A DNA stretch of 64,000 nucleotides from Crocinitomicaceae bacterium (GCA_023262855.1 JALQYQ010000047.1:1-64000), one strand, 5' to 3'; shown: positions 8,519 through 17,112, counted from the stretch's first letter. Numbers and translations are program-made. The notes: generated by a model from the letters alone, not told the origin.

Positions 8519-8549
8519 TAAAAAAGCCCTGACATTACTACCAGGGCTT
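8519..8549 (-). terminator. Intrinsic terminator after the DUF5362 gene
   Basis: An 8-bp stem (8524-8531 with 8542-8549) is followed on the minus strand by a T run (8519-8525). It separates the DUF5362 gene from ettA. Confidence 0.85.
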
Positions 8550-8567
8550 CAAGTTATATAGTTTTTT

Positions 8568-9011
8568 TTACATTGCAGCCAATCCAACTAGCCCAATTAA
8601 AAATAACAGTCCATAAATCGACAAAACCACAATCATAAGAATTCCTGTAAATTTAAATAGGGACTTCAAGTTCTCAAATCCATCTTCAAGATTATTTTGT
8701 TGAGAGTTTTGAATTGCTAGTTTCATTTTTACAGCAAAATTGTACAAATACTGTGTTGGAAAATAATAAAGTACTGCCATAAGTATATATGTAATACCTG
8801 CAATTACAGGTCCTCCTGCTAATCCAGGGATTCTAGATGCTGATGCACCGGCTCCTATCATAAACAAACCTGCAAGCACCATTAAACCTATGAAAACAAA
8901 ACCAACTATTGCTAAAAATTTAGCCCATTTTGAAGTTTCTAATAAAAAGTTATTGATTTTAGAATTAAGACTTAATTCTGACGATGTCACATTGTTATCT
9001 AAAGTATCCAT
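8568..9011 (-). CDS. DUF5362 family membrane protein
   Basis: A 147-residue inner-membrane protein from the ATG at 9011. A longer frame to 9053 exists, but its first codons run through the terminator of the upstream gene, so I reject it. The product has a soluble N-terminus with LNSKINNFLLETSKWAKFLA, then hydrophobic segments near 35-65, 75-95 and 120-147. The TSKWAKFLAIVGFV motif and overall layout match DUF5362, an uncharacterised Bacteroidota family often near DUF5684-type proteins. Both neighbours here are small multi-span membrane proteins, so a shared membrane role is plausible. Confidence 0.78.
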   Translation of the reverse strand: MDTLDNNVTSSELSLNSKINNFLLETSKWAKFLAIVGFVFIGLMVLAGLFMIGAGASASRIPGLAGGPVIAGITYILMAVLYYFPTQYLYNFAVKMKLAIQNSQQNNLEDGFENLKSLFKFTGILMIVVLSIYGLLFLIGLVGLAAM

Positions 9012-9033
9012 TTGTAAAGGGTTTTTAATTGTA

Positions 9034-9065
9034 CAAAAAAAAGGCCTCTCCAATTTGAGAGGCCT
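9034..9065 (-). terminator. Intrinsic terminator after the DUF5684 gene
   Basis: A 9-bp GC-rich stem (9042-9050 with 9057-9065) has a 6-base loop and is followed on the minus strand by eight T. It sits directly upstream of the DUF5362 start. Confidence 0.9.
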
Positions 9066-9081
9066 AATTAAAATAATTCGA

Positions 9082-9468
9082 TTAATTATCTAATAAATCA
9101 GATGTTGGTTGAGCTTTATCACCATAAACGTAAGTTGAATCTCCAAATGCTAACATTGGGAAAAATACGTAAGGTAAAATAATCATTCCAACTCCAAAAC
9201 CAGCAGATTTACCATAAGCTTTTGCCATTTCGATAAACATGATAATGATAATAATGAAGTTTACAATTGGAATCAACAACAAAATAATCCACCAAATTGG
9301 TTTTTTAATGATTTCCAACCAAACAACATAATTGTAAATAGGAACTAAACATGCCCAGCCTGGTTTTCCAGCTTTTGAGAAAAGTTTCCACATACTTGCA
9401 ATCATCAAAATTGCAATTGCCAATACCACAACAAGGTAGGCTCCTAAAATTGCTAATAATCCTTCCAT
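9082..9468 (-). CDS. DUF5684 family membrane protein
   Basis: A 128-residue protein with hydrophobic helices near 5-25, 58-80 and 92-115. The signature FSKAGKPGWACLVPIYNYVVW, split here as FSKAGKPGWACLVPIYN and VVWLEI, matches the DUF5684 region also found at the N-terminus of some signal peptidase I relatives. The peptidase Ser/Lys domain itself is absent, so it should not be called a signal peptidase. It has its own terminator and precedes the DUF5362 gene. The start ATG at 9468 is the only reasonable one. Confidence 0.8.
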   Translation of the reverse strand: MEGLLAILGAYLVVVLAIAILMIASMWKLFSKAGKPGWACLVPIYNYVVWLEIIKKPIWWIILLLIPIVNFIIIIIMFIEMAKAYGKSAGFGVGMIILPYVFFPMLAFGDSTYVYGDKAQPTSDLLDN

Positions 9469-9590
9469 AAATAATAATAGTTTTTAAGTTAACGAGACCA
9501 AGATAAATTTTTAACATTAATTCACAACTATTTTTTTTTCAATGTTATTAACAAATTAATGTGTAAGTAGTCAATCATTTACATTTTTTG

Positions 9591-9598
9591 TAAGTTTG
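9591..9598 (+). promoter_or_regulatory. -7 box (TAAGTTTG) of the lipoprotein gene
   Basis: TAAGTTTG ends 5 bases before the ATG at 9604, the near-leaderless layout seen at several genes in this window. Confidence 0.45.
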
Positions 9599-9603
9599 GG
9601 TTT

Positions 9604-10227
9604 ATGAAAAAAATCATTCCATTTTTATTCTTAGCACTTCTTTTTTCATGCAAAAAAGGCAAAGCAAATTTCACCTTAAAAGGCACGATTACAGATATTA
9701 CCTTCAATCAAAATCTAAGTGGAGCCACTCTAAAATTGTACCAAGTGGCTGTTGGAACAACTCAAGAGGATTTAATTGGAACTTCAACGATTGGTTCTGA
9801 TGGCTCTTATTCGTTTTCTTTCCCAAGGGATAAAATGGAAAAATACATTCTTCGCATAACGAAACCTAATTATTTTAACATTGAAGAAACCGTTTATTTC
9901 AAAGATTTAACCATTGAAAACGATAACATTCGAAATTATGGTACACATGCAAAAGCTTGGGTAAAACTTACATTCCGGAACACATTAAATCCATCTGTTT
10001 CTGATCAATTTAAATTTATTAAACAACTCGGGAAAGAAGGTTGCGCAGAATGTTGCACGACTTCAGAACAGTATTTGTACGGAATAGTAGACACGTCTAT
10101 TTATTGTATCAACAATGGAAACGACTATTACTCTTACTTATACTTTAAATTGAATACAAGTTTTTCTGGTTCACAAGAAACTCAAACAATTGCTTTCGAT
10201 ACAACTGAAATTATTCTAAACTACTGA
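9604..10227 (+). CDS. Lipoprotein with carboxypeptidase-regulatory-like domain
   Basis: A 207-residue predicted lipoprotein. The signal peptide MKKIIPFLFLALLFSC ends in a lipobox with Cys16, followed by KKGKANF. Residues 22-110 form a beta-sandwich of the carboxypeptidase-regulatory type (FTLKGTITD, GATLKLY, GTSTIGSDGSYSFSFP, YILRITKPNYF). The C-terminal half contains a cysteine group (EGCAECCT, then YCINNGN) that could form disulfides in the periplasm. No catalytic motif is visible and the function is unknown. It is monocistronic, with its own -7 box and a terminator at 10295. Confidence 0.72.
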   Translation: MKKIIPFLFLALLFSCKKGKANFTLKGTITDITFNQNLSGATLKLYQVAVGTTQEDLIGTSTIGSDGSYSFSFPRDKMEKYILRITKPNYFNIEETVYFKDLTIENDNIRNYGTHAKAWVKLTFRNTLNPSVSDQFKFIKQLGKEGCAECCTTSEQYLYGIVDTSIYCINNGNDYYSYLYFKLNTSFSGSQETQTIAFDTTEIILNY

Positions 10228-10294
10228 TTAATAATTTATTAAATTAGGAATAATTATCCTAAAATGGGATTTTTAGAGAACCAATTTTCATTCT

Positions 10295-10321
10295 AATATC
10301 AGTAAAATACTGATATTTTTG
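10295..10321 (+). terminator. Intrinsic terminator overlapping the next gene's -7 box
   Basis: A 10-bp perfect stem (10295-10304 with 10308-10317) has a 3-base loop and a short T run. The right arm and T run also spell TATTTTTG (10314-10321), a -7 box for the gene at 10371. Confidence 0.65.
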
Positions 10322-10370
10322 CATTAGGAACCATTTTTGGCATAAGCGTAAAAACACTTAAATTCTAAAT

Positions 10371-10889
10371 ATGGAACAAACTACTATTGCTCAAGAGCAA
10401 AAAACAGAAAACTTTAGTTTTTCTCAACATTTTGTAAAAGCCCTAATTGGCGCTCTTTATTATCTAATTTTGTATATTCCTTTTATTCTACCATACAATA
10501 TTTGGGGAAAGGCTGCGACACGTTTAAGCCTTATTTGGGAATCTAAATCATTAGCCTATAACGAAGATGGTGGAACATATCCACTTCATAGCTTTTACTT
10601 AAAATATGTTGTTAATTTCATTTTTGATGCACTTATGTTCTTAATTTGGCCTATCGGCTTAATTATTACAATTAAAATGAGAATTGACAATGATGGAATG
10701 GAGATCGTTGACGTTCTTATCATGCTTTTCACATGGTACATCTATGTTATTGTTATTAGAGTAATGAAGGAAGTTGTATACTTCGTATTAAATACTTTAG
10801 TTGCCTGGTTCTTGAATGTTATTAAAAACATTGGACAATTAATTAAAAACATGTGGTTACTAAACATTGTTATCAAACGAAAAGATTAA
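10371..10889 (+). CDS. Multi-span membrane protein of unknown function
   Basis: A 172-residue protein that I do not recognise. Residues 1-20 are polar (EQTTIAQEQKTENFSF). Hydrophobic segments follow near 23-45, 78-102 and 110-140, and the C-terminus is basic (NIVIKRKD). Aromatic residues are abundant, which suggests an integral inner-membrane protein. The start ATG at 10371 leaves a leader of about 50 bases after the -7 box at 10314. It has its own terminator and no operon partner, and gives no functional clue beyond membrane location. Confidence 0.6.
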   Translation: MEQTTIAQEQKTENFSFSQHFVKALIGALYYLILYIPFILPYNIWGKAATRLSLIWESKSLAYNEDGGTYPLHSFYLKYVVNFIFDALMFLIWPIGLIITIKMRIDNDGMEIVDVLIMLFTWYIYVIVIRVMKEVVYFVLNTLVAWFLNVIKNIGQLIKNMWLLNIVIKRKD

Positions 10890-10913
10890 TCAAATCCACA
10901 TTAAGTTAACGGA

Positions 10914-10942
10914 AGAGTCTACTTGTGTAGGCTCTTTTTTTT
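10914..10942 (+). terminator. Intrinsic terminator
   Basis: A 9-bp stem with one G-T pair (10914-10922 with 10927-10935) is followed by nine T. It ends the membrane-protein gene and abuts the convergent helicase gene. Confidence 0.85.
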
Positions 10943-12453
10943 TACTCATCCTCTAAAACGTCACGTAATTTTTGACGCAATTGTCGATTATACGTTTCAA
11001 TTAAATATTTCAAGTAATTCGGCGTACTTTTAGAAATACACTTTGTATAGTGTTTTAAACGATGCTCAACATGCTCTTGTAAAGCTGCCATTAATTCTAA
11101 TCCATGGAAGAAATCTGTTGCAGCAGTTGAAATCACTTCGAAATGATTATCCATGGACATATCAACAGCATCTTTACCTTTTCGACCTTGATCCAAGCAT
11201 TCGTAATAAACATCCTTGATATTAAATTGCTCCAAGCGACTTGTATCAATTACTTCAGCCAATGCACGCGGGAATTCAAATTCAACTTCGAATTCTAAGT
11301 CATCATTCTCTGTTAAACGCGATTCCAAAAAGCGATCTGGAAAACGGAAAGCATCTTGCCAATTCAAATAATCTTGCCAAAATCCAAAACGACGAACATT
11401 GTTTCCAAGATCAATCAATTTGAATTTATCCTTGTTCGGCAATTTACGCGAACCACGTCCAATCATTTGATGATAAAGGGTTAAAGAACGCGTTGCACGA
11501 TTCAAAATAATCGTTTGAACTGTTGGCTCATCAAAACCTGTTGTCAAAATCCCAACTGACGTTAAAATTGCATCAGGGGTAGTTTTAAACCAACTCAATA
11601 CATCTTTACGATCTTTATCGCTAAACGTAGAATCCAAGTGACGAATTTTATATCCGCGCTTCTTGAACGTTTCTTCAACTCTCAATGAAGTATCAATACC
11701 AGAATTGAAAATCAAAGTTTTGTCACCAACAGCCACTTCTTCGTATGCAAACAACAATTTTTCTTGCATAAAGAAATTCCCATAGACTTGATCAGAACTG
11801 CTAACGGTGAAATCTCCATTTGATCCAATCTTTAAACCATGCAAATTTACATCGTACGTATATGTTTCTGCATCAGCCAAGTATCCATTCTCAATTAAAT
11901 TAGAGATTGATTCTCCAACGATTAATTTATTGTAATTATCATTTAATGGAAGTGCCTTATTTGAACTCAACGGAGTAGCTGTGACACCAAGAATGTTTCC
12001 GCCTTCATAAAACTGAAATATCTTTCTGAAACTATTGTAATGCGCCTCATCCACAATAACCAAACCTACGCCTTCGATGAAATTTCCATCTTCATTCAAA
12101 CGATTATTCAAGGTTTCAACCATGGCAATAAAACAATTGTATTCTCCTTGGTCTGGGATCTTTTTTACGTCGCTATTGATGATTTTATTGCGAACACCAA
12201 TTGCAGCAAGTTGTTTGGATGTTTGTACAGAAAGTTCAATTCGATGCGTTAAGATCAACACTTTCTCATTCATCTTTTCGATGAAGCGTTTAGCAATCTC
12301 TGAGAAGATTACGGTTTTACCTCCACCTGTAGGCAACTGAAAAAGCAAATTGAAATTTTTTCCATTTTTTTCAAGTTCGTCAACGATCGAATGAACGGTT
12401 TTCTCTTGGAACGGGTAAAGTGTTTTTGCTTCGTATAATTCTGTATCAATCAT
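10942..12453 (-). CDS. DEAD/DEAH-box superfamily 2 helicase
   Basis: A 503-residue SF2 ATPase. The Q-like YPFQEKTVHSI precedes Walker A LPTGGGKT (40-47). DEAH is at 135-138 in VIVDEAHYNSF, motif III-like GVTATPL follows, and the second RecA domain has FDEPTVQTIILNRAT and the Arg-finger motif QMIGRGSRK. This arrangement resembles RadD-type and ResIII-type repair helicases. The C-terminal 130 residues are charged and could bind nucleic acid. No nuclease, methylase or other defence gene is adjacent, so a housekeeping DNA-repair or RNA role is more likely than restriction. A near-consensus promoter lies directly upstream, with the ATG at 12453. Confidence 0.88.
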   Translation of the reverse strand: MIDTELYEAKTLYPFQEKTVHSIVDELEKNGKNFNLLFQLPTGGGKTVIFSEIAKRFIEKMNEKVLILTHRIELSVQTSKQLAAIGVRNKIINSDVKKIPDQGEYNCFIAMVETLNNRLNEDGNFIEGVGLVIVDEAHYNSFRKIFQFYEGGNILGVTATPLSSNKALPLNDNYNKLIVGESISNLIENGYLADAETYTYDVNLHGLKIGSNGDFTVSSSDQVYGNFFMQEKLLFAYEEVAVGDKTLIFNSGIDTSLRVEETFKKRGYKIRHLDSTFSDKDRKDVLSWFKTTPDAILTSVGILTTGFDEPTVQTIILNRATRSLTLYHQMIGRGSRKLPNKDKFKLIDLGNNVRRFGFWQDYLNWQDAFRFPDRFLESRLTENDDLEFEVEFEFPRALAEVIDTSRLEQFNIKDVYYECLDQGRKGKDAVDMSMDNHFEVISTAATDFFHGLELMAALQEHVEHRLKHYTKCISKSTPNYLKYLIETYNRQLRQKLRDVLEDE

Positions 12454-12478
12454 TCTAATGTGTGCGAAAATGGGGGTA

Positions 12479-12508
12479 CAAAAGTACCTCCTTTTATTCG
12501 AAATACAA
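12479..12508 (-). promoter_or_regulatory. Promoter of the helicase gene
   Basis: On the minus strand TTG (12506-12508), a 19-base spacer, then TACTTTTG (12479-12486). This is one of the best matches to the Bacteroidota consensus in the window and leaves a 25-base leader. The rest of the 316-base gap to trxB holds only the trxB -7 box. Confidence 0.75.
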
Positions 12509-12727
12509 AATGTTTTTCTAGCACTAACAGAATTTAACAGTTAAGTTCTAATGTATCAAGCAACTAAGTTAACTTGAATAGGAATGTTCTAGTGTTTTTC
12601 AACTTGGACTTCTCAGTTTAACTAACTTTATTCATTGCACCAATACTTGAAATGCTAAATCAAAAAATCAGAACAATCTTCTTTATTGAATGTTATGAAC
12701 AATACTTTCAAATCTAGTTTTAAAAAT

Positions 12728-12735
12728 TAAATTTG
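12728..12735 (+). promoter_or_regulatory. -7 box (TAAATTTG) of trxB
   Basis: TAAATTTG lies 34 bases before the trxB ATG. A weak TTT at 12706-12708 stands at the -33 distance. Confidence 0.5.
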
Positions 12736-12769
12736 TAGGACAATAAGCATTAATTAAATACATATTCAA

Positions 12770-13720
12770 ATGAGCGAAATAGAAACAGTCAATTGCTTAA
12801 TTATCGGTTCAGGACCTGCTGGATATACAGCTGCTATTTATGCTGCGCGTGCAGACATGAACCCTGTACTTTACCAAGGAATGCAGCCGGGAGGCCAATT
12901 AACAACAACAAATGAAGTAGAAAATTTCCCTGGTTATCCAGAAGGAATTTCAGGTCCAGAAATGATGGTTCAATTAGAAGCACAAGCAAAACGCTTCGAA
13001 GCTGATATCCGTTTTGGATTTATTACCAAAGTTGATTTTTCAGGGCCAGTTCACAAATGTTGGACAGAAGATGGAAAGGAAATTCACGCAAAAACAGTTA
13101 TTATTTCAACAGGTGCGTCAGCTAAATACTTAGGATTGCCTAGTGAACAAAAATACCTAGAGATGGGTGGTGGAGTTTCAGCTTGTGCAGTTTGTGACGG
13201 ATTCTTCTACCGTGGACAAGAAACTGTGATTGTTGGTGCTGGTGATTCAGCGTGTGAGGAAGCACACTACTTATCAAAATTGTGTACAAAGGTCACAATG
13301 TTGGTGCGTAAAGACGAGTTCCGAGCTTCTAAAATCATGGCAGATCGCGTTAAAAACACGCCAAATATTGAAATCCTGTTCAACACAGATACAGTTGAAG
13401 TTCTTGGAGACGATAATGGAGTTACAGGAGCATTAGTAAAAAACAGTGTTACTGGTGAAGAAAAAACAATTCCATGTACTGGATTCTTTGTTGCAATCGG
13501 TCACAAACCAAACACAGATGTATTCAAAGACTTTATTGATTTGGATGAAACAGGTTATATCAAATACGCACAACCTGGAACATCATTAACAAATGTACCT
13601 GGAGTTTTTGTTGCGGGAGATGCAGCTGACAAACGTTACCGCCAAGCAATTACTGCAGCTGGAACAGGTTGTATGGCAGCATTAGATGCAGAGCGTTATT
13701 TAGCAGCGCAAGAACATTAA
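12770..13720 (+). CDS. trxB: Thioredoxin-disulfide reductase TrxB
   Basis: A 316-residue cytosolic flavoenzyme that passes electrons from NADPH via FAD to thioredoxin. The FAD-binding GSGPAGYTAAIYAARA is at 13-28. The redox-active CAVC is at 139-142, the NADPH-binding GAGDSACEEA near 158-167, and the second FAD motif GVFVAGDAADKRYRQAITAAG near the C-terminus (split: GVFVAGDAAD, RYRQAITAAG). The length is standard. It is monocistronic, with a terminator at 13797, and divergent from the helicase. Confidence 0.97.
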   Translation: MSEIETVNCLIIGSGPAGYTAAIYAARADMNPVLYQGMQPGGQLTTTNEVENFPGYPEGISGPEMMVQLEAQAKRFEADIRFGFITKVDFSGPVHKCWTEDGKEIHAKTVIISTGASAKYLGLPSEQKYLEMGGGVSACAVCDGFFYRGQETVIVGAGDSACEEAHYLSKLCTKVTMLVRKDEFRASKIMADRVKNTPNIEILFNTDTVEVLGDDNGVTGALVKNSVTGEEKTIPCTGFFVAIGHKPNTDVFKDFIDLDETGYIKYAQPGTSLTNVPGVFVAGDAADKRYRQAITAAGTGCMAALDAERYLAAQEH

Positions 13721-13796
13721 ACAATTCATGATTTAGAATACATAATTTGTGATTGCCTGCGGCGGTTATGATTTATGATCTGGAATTAAATAAAAT

Positions 13797-13829
13797 CAAA
13801 AAAGAAGCTTTCGGGCTTCTTTTTTTTTA
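13797..13829. terminator. Bidirectional intrinsic terminator
   Basis: An 8-bp stem (13801-13808 with 13815-13822) is flanked by A and T tracts. It lies between the convergent trxB and lipoprotein genes. Confidence 0.8.
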
Positions 13830-13831
13830 TT

Positions 13832-14458
13832 CTAGAAAAACAAATAAGACAACAGTGCTAATAGCAAACATACTGGCACTGCAACAAGGCATCCAAAACC
13901 TACTATTACCATCAAATAAGCTAACATGCCACCAATCGATAAACCTTCAACTTCAAGGACAACAATTAATAGAACTGCTATTCCAACCAACACGATACCG
14001 CCCACCAAACATGCAAGTGCGGCAATTAAATATTCACGAGGTGTTCGAATACCTATTTCACCAATTTGAGCTTCTTTCTTCTTTTTTACAAATTCAGTTG
14101 ATTTCTTGACAAATGAAACCTTGTCTTTTATTTTCTGAAGTTTCGTTGCACCTTGAATTGGCTGTATGTTGACCCATCGATTTACAACTGATTCCTGTTT
14201 ATATGTTTGATCAATACTGTTATTCTTTGTTTCAAGTTCTACATTTGATTTTTCTTTAGACTTTTCAATTTCAACCGAATTAAATGTTTCATCGATTTTC
14301 GATAAATCTTCTTCGATTGGTTCATTTAGTTGGTTGTTCGTAGAATAATGTTTTCTCCATTCGAAATGGTAACCGTTGTTATACTGACGTTTGGTAATTG
14401 TACAAGCACCAACAAAAAGGGCTAAACAAACAAAATAAAAGGCAGTTCTATAATTCAT
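13832..14458 (-). CDS. Lipoprotein with C-terminal membrane segments
   Basis: A 208-residue protein. The N-terminus MNYRTAFYFVCLALFVGAC is a lipoprotein signal with the lipobox Cys19. It is followed by KRQYNNGYHFEW, the kRxYnxGY motif that recurs after the lipid anchor in Bacteroidota small lipoproteins. Residues 40-130 are charged and low in complexity. The last 65 residues hold two long hydrophobic helices (LIAALACLVGGIVLVGIAVLL and LAYLMVIVGFGCLVAVPVCLL, each 21 residues with partial overlap of Gly and Val runs). A lipid anchor plus two C-terminal spans in one short protein is unusual. The function is unknown. Confidence 0.65.
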   Translation of the reverse strand: MNYRTAFYFVCLALFVGACTITKRQYNNGYHFEWRKHYSTNNQLNEPIEEDLSKIDETFNSVEIEKSKEKSNVELETKNNSIDQTYKQESVVNRWVNIQPIQGATKLQKIKDKVSFVKKSTEFVKKKKEAQIGEIGIRTPREYLIAALACLVGGIVLVGIAVLLIVVLEVEGLSIGGMLAYLMVIVGFGCLVAVPVCLLLALLSYLFF

Positions 14459-14645
14459 CTTTCATTTACATTACAATTTGTACACGCATCTGAACCAAGT
14501 ACATGGACATCAACTTTAAAATCGTATGTGGTTTTTGAAGTTTAAAAAGGTTTGTTAAAAATAACACCGCAAGTTACGTTAAATCGGTAAAAATCCAAAA
14601 TATTACAACTTTTACACTTAATTTCTCTTTAGGAAGGGAGGCACC

Positions 14646-14672
14646 AAAAAAAAGAAGTCCTAAGACTTCTTT
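14646..14672 (-). terminator. Intrinsic terminator of the sigma/GIN-domain operon
   Basis: A 9-bp stem (14651-14659 with 14664-14672) has a 4-base loop. The minus-strand T run follows, 20 bases past the stop at 14692. Confidence 0.8.
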
Positions 14673-14691
14673 CTTCAACTAAAATCGGAAG

Positions 14692-15864
14692 TTATTTTAT
14701 TTTAAGCTTAGAACCTTCCGAAACTTCTTGATGTAAAATTTCAGGTGCCCCAAGAATAACGACTGTATTCTCACCGCTGATTTCCACATCCAATTTCGAA
14801 GAAACTGTTGTTTCCATTTTATTATTAAATCCACTTACCTTTAAAAAAAGCTCTTGTGAAGCAAATTCTTCTGCTGAAATTTTAGACTCACCAGATATAT
14901 TCATATCTGTCGATATCGATGTTCCCATGAATTTTATTTTAGAAAAACCGGTCACCTCAATCCTACTCTGTTCGAAATCAAATTCAATTTCTACATCTGA
15001 AAATCCATTACTGTTTAAATCGATATTCTTTCCTTTAAGATTTAATGTCCCCTTCGTTTCTCCATTCATTTCAATTTCAAGATCTTTCACATTCAAATCA
15101 ATGTTTAAAGTGCTGAAACCATTTAAATTCAATTCCAAATCAGTTGATTCATAAGTAGAATTCGTAATCATTTCACAATATCCATTCAGTTTAATTTTTT
15201 CCAGTTCAACCACGGTAATAATCAATTCGGATGCATTATTCTCATCTGCACTATTCAAATACAAGGTTCCGTTTTTAATTGAATAATCCAGGGGTGTAAC
15301 TCCATTTTGAATTGGAATGGTGTTCTGTATTGAGCAACTTGATCCTTTGACAAGTGTAAAATGCACAAATCCGTTCGCATCAATTCGCGAGAACTGATCT
15401 TTGGGTTCATTATCCTTTATGACAATCGGTAACTTATAATCAACTGGTACAATAGAATTGTCTTGATCTTGGGTTAAAAGTTGATTCGGCGTTAAAAAAG
15501 TTATTTCATACAACTCTTCCATAAAACCTTTTTCGATTACTGGATTTTCTTTTCTTTCGGATGATTCAATAGTTGGAGTTTTTATTTCAACGTATTTAGG
15601 GTGCGTTTTACTTTGGACATTATTGCTTGATTGAAACGTTGAATTTGAATTTAGTTGAACAATTGCCAAAATTGTAACAATTGAGATAGAAGAAATACTT
15701 GTAAACATAAGCCACATTTTTTTAGTGAATAACCATTTTAACGTAGCAAATAATCCCACGAAAACAACACCTCCTTTTAACCAAGAATCGACAGCAGAAA
15801 TAGAAACCGTTGTAGGTTCTTCTCGTTTTTCTTTGAATAATGCATCTAAATCCAATTCTCTCAT
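14692..15864 (-). CDS. Membrane protein with DUF2807 (GIN) ectodomain; putative anti-sigma partner
   Basis: 390 residues. A short N-terminal cytoplasmic part (1-30, RELDLDALFKEKREEP) is followed by hydrophobic stretches at about 31-46 and 50-70, a linker to about 165, and a beta-rich C-terminal DUF2807/GIN domain to 390. The GIN domain shows repeated short strands with NGxSxx turns (LNLNGFSTLNIDL, MNGETKGTLNLKG, VTGFSKIKFMG). GIN domains form secreted right-handed beta-helix folds. The ATG overlaps the stop of the ECF sigma factor gene by 4 bases. By position this is where an anti-sigma factor would be, with the short N-terminus as the candidate sigma-binding part. That role is inferred from layout only. 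Confidence 0.75.
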   Translation of the reverse strand: MRELDLDALFKEKREEPTTVSISAVDSWLKGGVVFVGLFATLKWLFTKKMWLMFTSISSISIVTILAIVQLNSNSTFQSSNNVQSKTHPKYVEIKTPTIESSERKENPVIEKGFMEELYEITFLTPNQLLTQDQDNSIVPVDYKLPIVIKDNEPKDQFSRIDANGFVHFTLVKGSSCSIQNTIPIQNGVTPLDYSIKNGTLYLNSADENNASELIITVVELEKIKLNGYCEMITNSTYESTDLELNLNGFSTLNIDLNVKDLEIEMNGETKGTLNLKGKNIDLNSNGFSDVEIEFDFEQSRIEVTGFSKIKFMGTSISTDMNISGESKISAEEFASQELFLKVSGFNNKMETTVSSKLDVEISGENTVVILGAPEILHQEVSEGSKLKIK

Positions 15865-16370
15865 ACAGCAATTGTATTAGTCGTTTTTTCTGATAATGCT
15901 TCCACAAGCATCTTTCTTCCTCTTGACAATCGTTGTTTCAAAGCATCAATCGTACATTCTTGAATTTCAGCAGTTTCCTTGATAGAAAAACCTGCGATTT
16001 CAAACAAAATAATACAATTACGATAATCAATAGGCAACTTATTCAACGCTTCATATAGCTCATCATGTTGGAAGTTTTTTTCTATCGAAAAGGTGTGATC
16101 TGGCGAATTTTCAATACCTATCACTTCTGAAAATGAAATGGGTTTATTCTTACGACGAAAATTAGCATGAACTTTATTGGTAATACTGAACAGAAATGAC
16201 AAAAAAGCTTCCTTGTTTTTTAAGGTATCAAATTGTTCAAAAGCAATAATTAAAGTATCATGCATCAAGTCATTAAAATCACAAACACCATAAGAACGTG
16301 CTTTACAAAATCGTTCGAAACTCCCGTGCACAGGTTCGTACAATTCCATAAATAGTTTCTTTTTTGTCAT
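15861..16370 (-). CDS. RNA polymerase sigma factor, ECF subfamily
   Basis: 169 residues. Region 2 includes YGVCDFNDLMHDTLIIAFEQ and NKVHANFRRKNK. Region 4 includes LNKLPIDYRNCIILFEIAGF (20 residues), followed by SIKETAEIQECTIDALKQRL and the DNA-contact RGRKMLVEA. The size fits ECF sigma-70 factors, which redirect RNA polymerase to a small regulon. It is the first gene of a two-gene operon, overlapping the GIN-domain membrane protein by 4 bases. The start ATG at 16370 is the first in frame. Confidence 0.88.
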   Translation of the reverse strand: MTKKKLFMELYEPVHGSFERFCKARSYGVCDFNDLMHDTLIIAFEQFDTLKNKEAFLSFLFSITNKVHANFRRKNKPISFSEVIGIENSPDHTFSIEKNFQHDELYEALNKLPIDYRNCIILFEIAGFSIKETAEIQECTIDALKQRLSRGRKMLVEALSEKTTNTIAV

Positions 16371-16460
16371 TCTATTCGCGTACTATTTGCTTCTAAAACA
16401 GTAAGTGTTAACCTCCTGAAAAAGGTGACAAGAAAACTAAAATAAATTAAAGGGCAACAT

Positions 16461-17108
16461 TTACTTTACAACCTGTTCAAGCATTGGGACAAATTTAAAT
16501 GCACCAAAATCTTCAGAATCAAAAGTGGTTTCAGATGTTTTTATGACACGTTTCATTACTTGATGTACTCCTTCTCCAACAGGAATCACCATAATCCCTC
16601 CTACTTTTAGTTGTTCAAAAAGTGCTGGTGGAATTTCTGGTGCACCACATGTAACAATGATTTTATCGAAAGGTGCAAATGTTGGCAAGCCTTTGTATCC
16701 ATCACCGAATGACAATCGCGGGACAAAATTTAAATCGTGAATAATCTTCTTAGCTTTCAAATGCAATTCCTTTTGGCGTTCAATCGAATAAACACGCGCA
16801 CCAAGTTGACACAAAATACATGTTTGAAAACCAGAACCAGTGCCAATTTCGAGAATCTTATCTCCTTTTTTCACTTCCAATAATTGCGTTTGAAAAGCAA
16901 CAGTTATTGGATGCGAAATCGTTTGTCCTGCTCCAATTTGAAAAGCCATGTTGGAATAAGCTTGTTCAACAAATGCTTTATCAAGGAAAAAATGACGTGG
17001 AATTTTATCAAAAGCCTCAAAAATAGCTGCGTTCGTAATTCGCTCATCATGTTTTAATTCATTGATGAGTTGTTTGCGCATTCCTTTATGTTTGAACGTA
17101 TCTTGCAT
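16461..17108 (-). CDS. pcm: Protein-L-isoaspartate O-methyltransferase
   Basis: 215 residues from the ATG at 17108. An upstream extension to 17174 is open, but the promoter lies inside it, so it is not translated as part of this protein. The SAM-binding motif KILEIGTGSGFQTCILC is near residues 75-91. The family motifs are present: IPRHFFLD, FQIGAGQTISHPITVAFQT (19 residues) and IIVTCGAPEIPPAL. The enzyme methylates isoaspartyl residues to start repair of aged proteins. The product length matches bacterial Pcm. It is monocistronic. Confidence 0.94.
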   Translation of the reverse strand: MQDTFKHKGMRKQLINELKHDERITNAAIFEAFDKIPRHFFLDKAFVEQAYSNMAFQIGAGQTISHPITVAFQTQLLEVKKGDKILEIGTGSGFQTCILCQLGARVYSIERQKELHLKAKKIIHDLNFVPRLSFGDGYKGLPTFAPFDKIIVTCGAPEIPPALFEQLKVGGIMVIPVGEGVHQVMKRVIKTSETTFDSEDFGAFKFVPMLEQVVK

Positions 17109-17112
17109 GTTG

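Noticed and set aside
9012-9053. Upstream start of the DUF5362 gene
   Set aside because: These codons run through the terminator hairpin of the preceding gene; the ATG at 9011 fits the family.
9082-9468. Signal peptidase I
   Set aside because: It matches only the DUF5684 membrane part; the catalytic Ser/Lys domain is absent.
10942-12453. Restriction or phage-defence helicase
   Set aside because: No methylase, nuclease or other defence gene is adjacent; neighbours are housekeeping genes.
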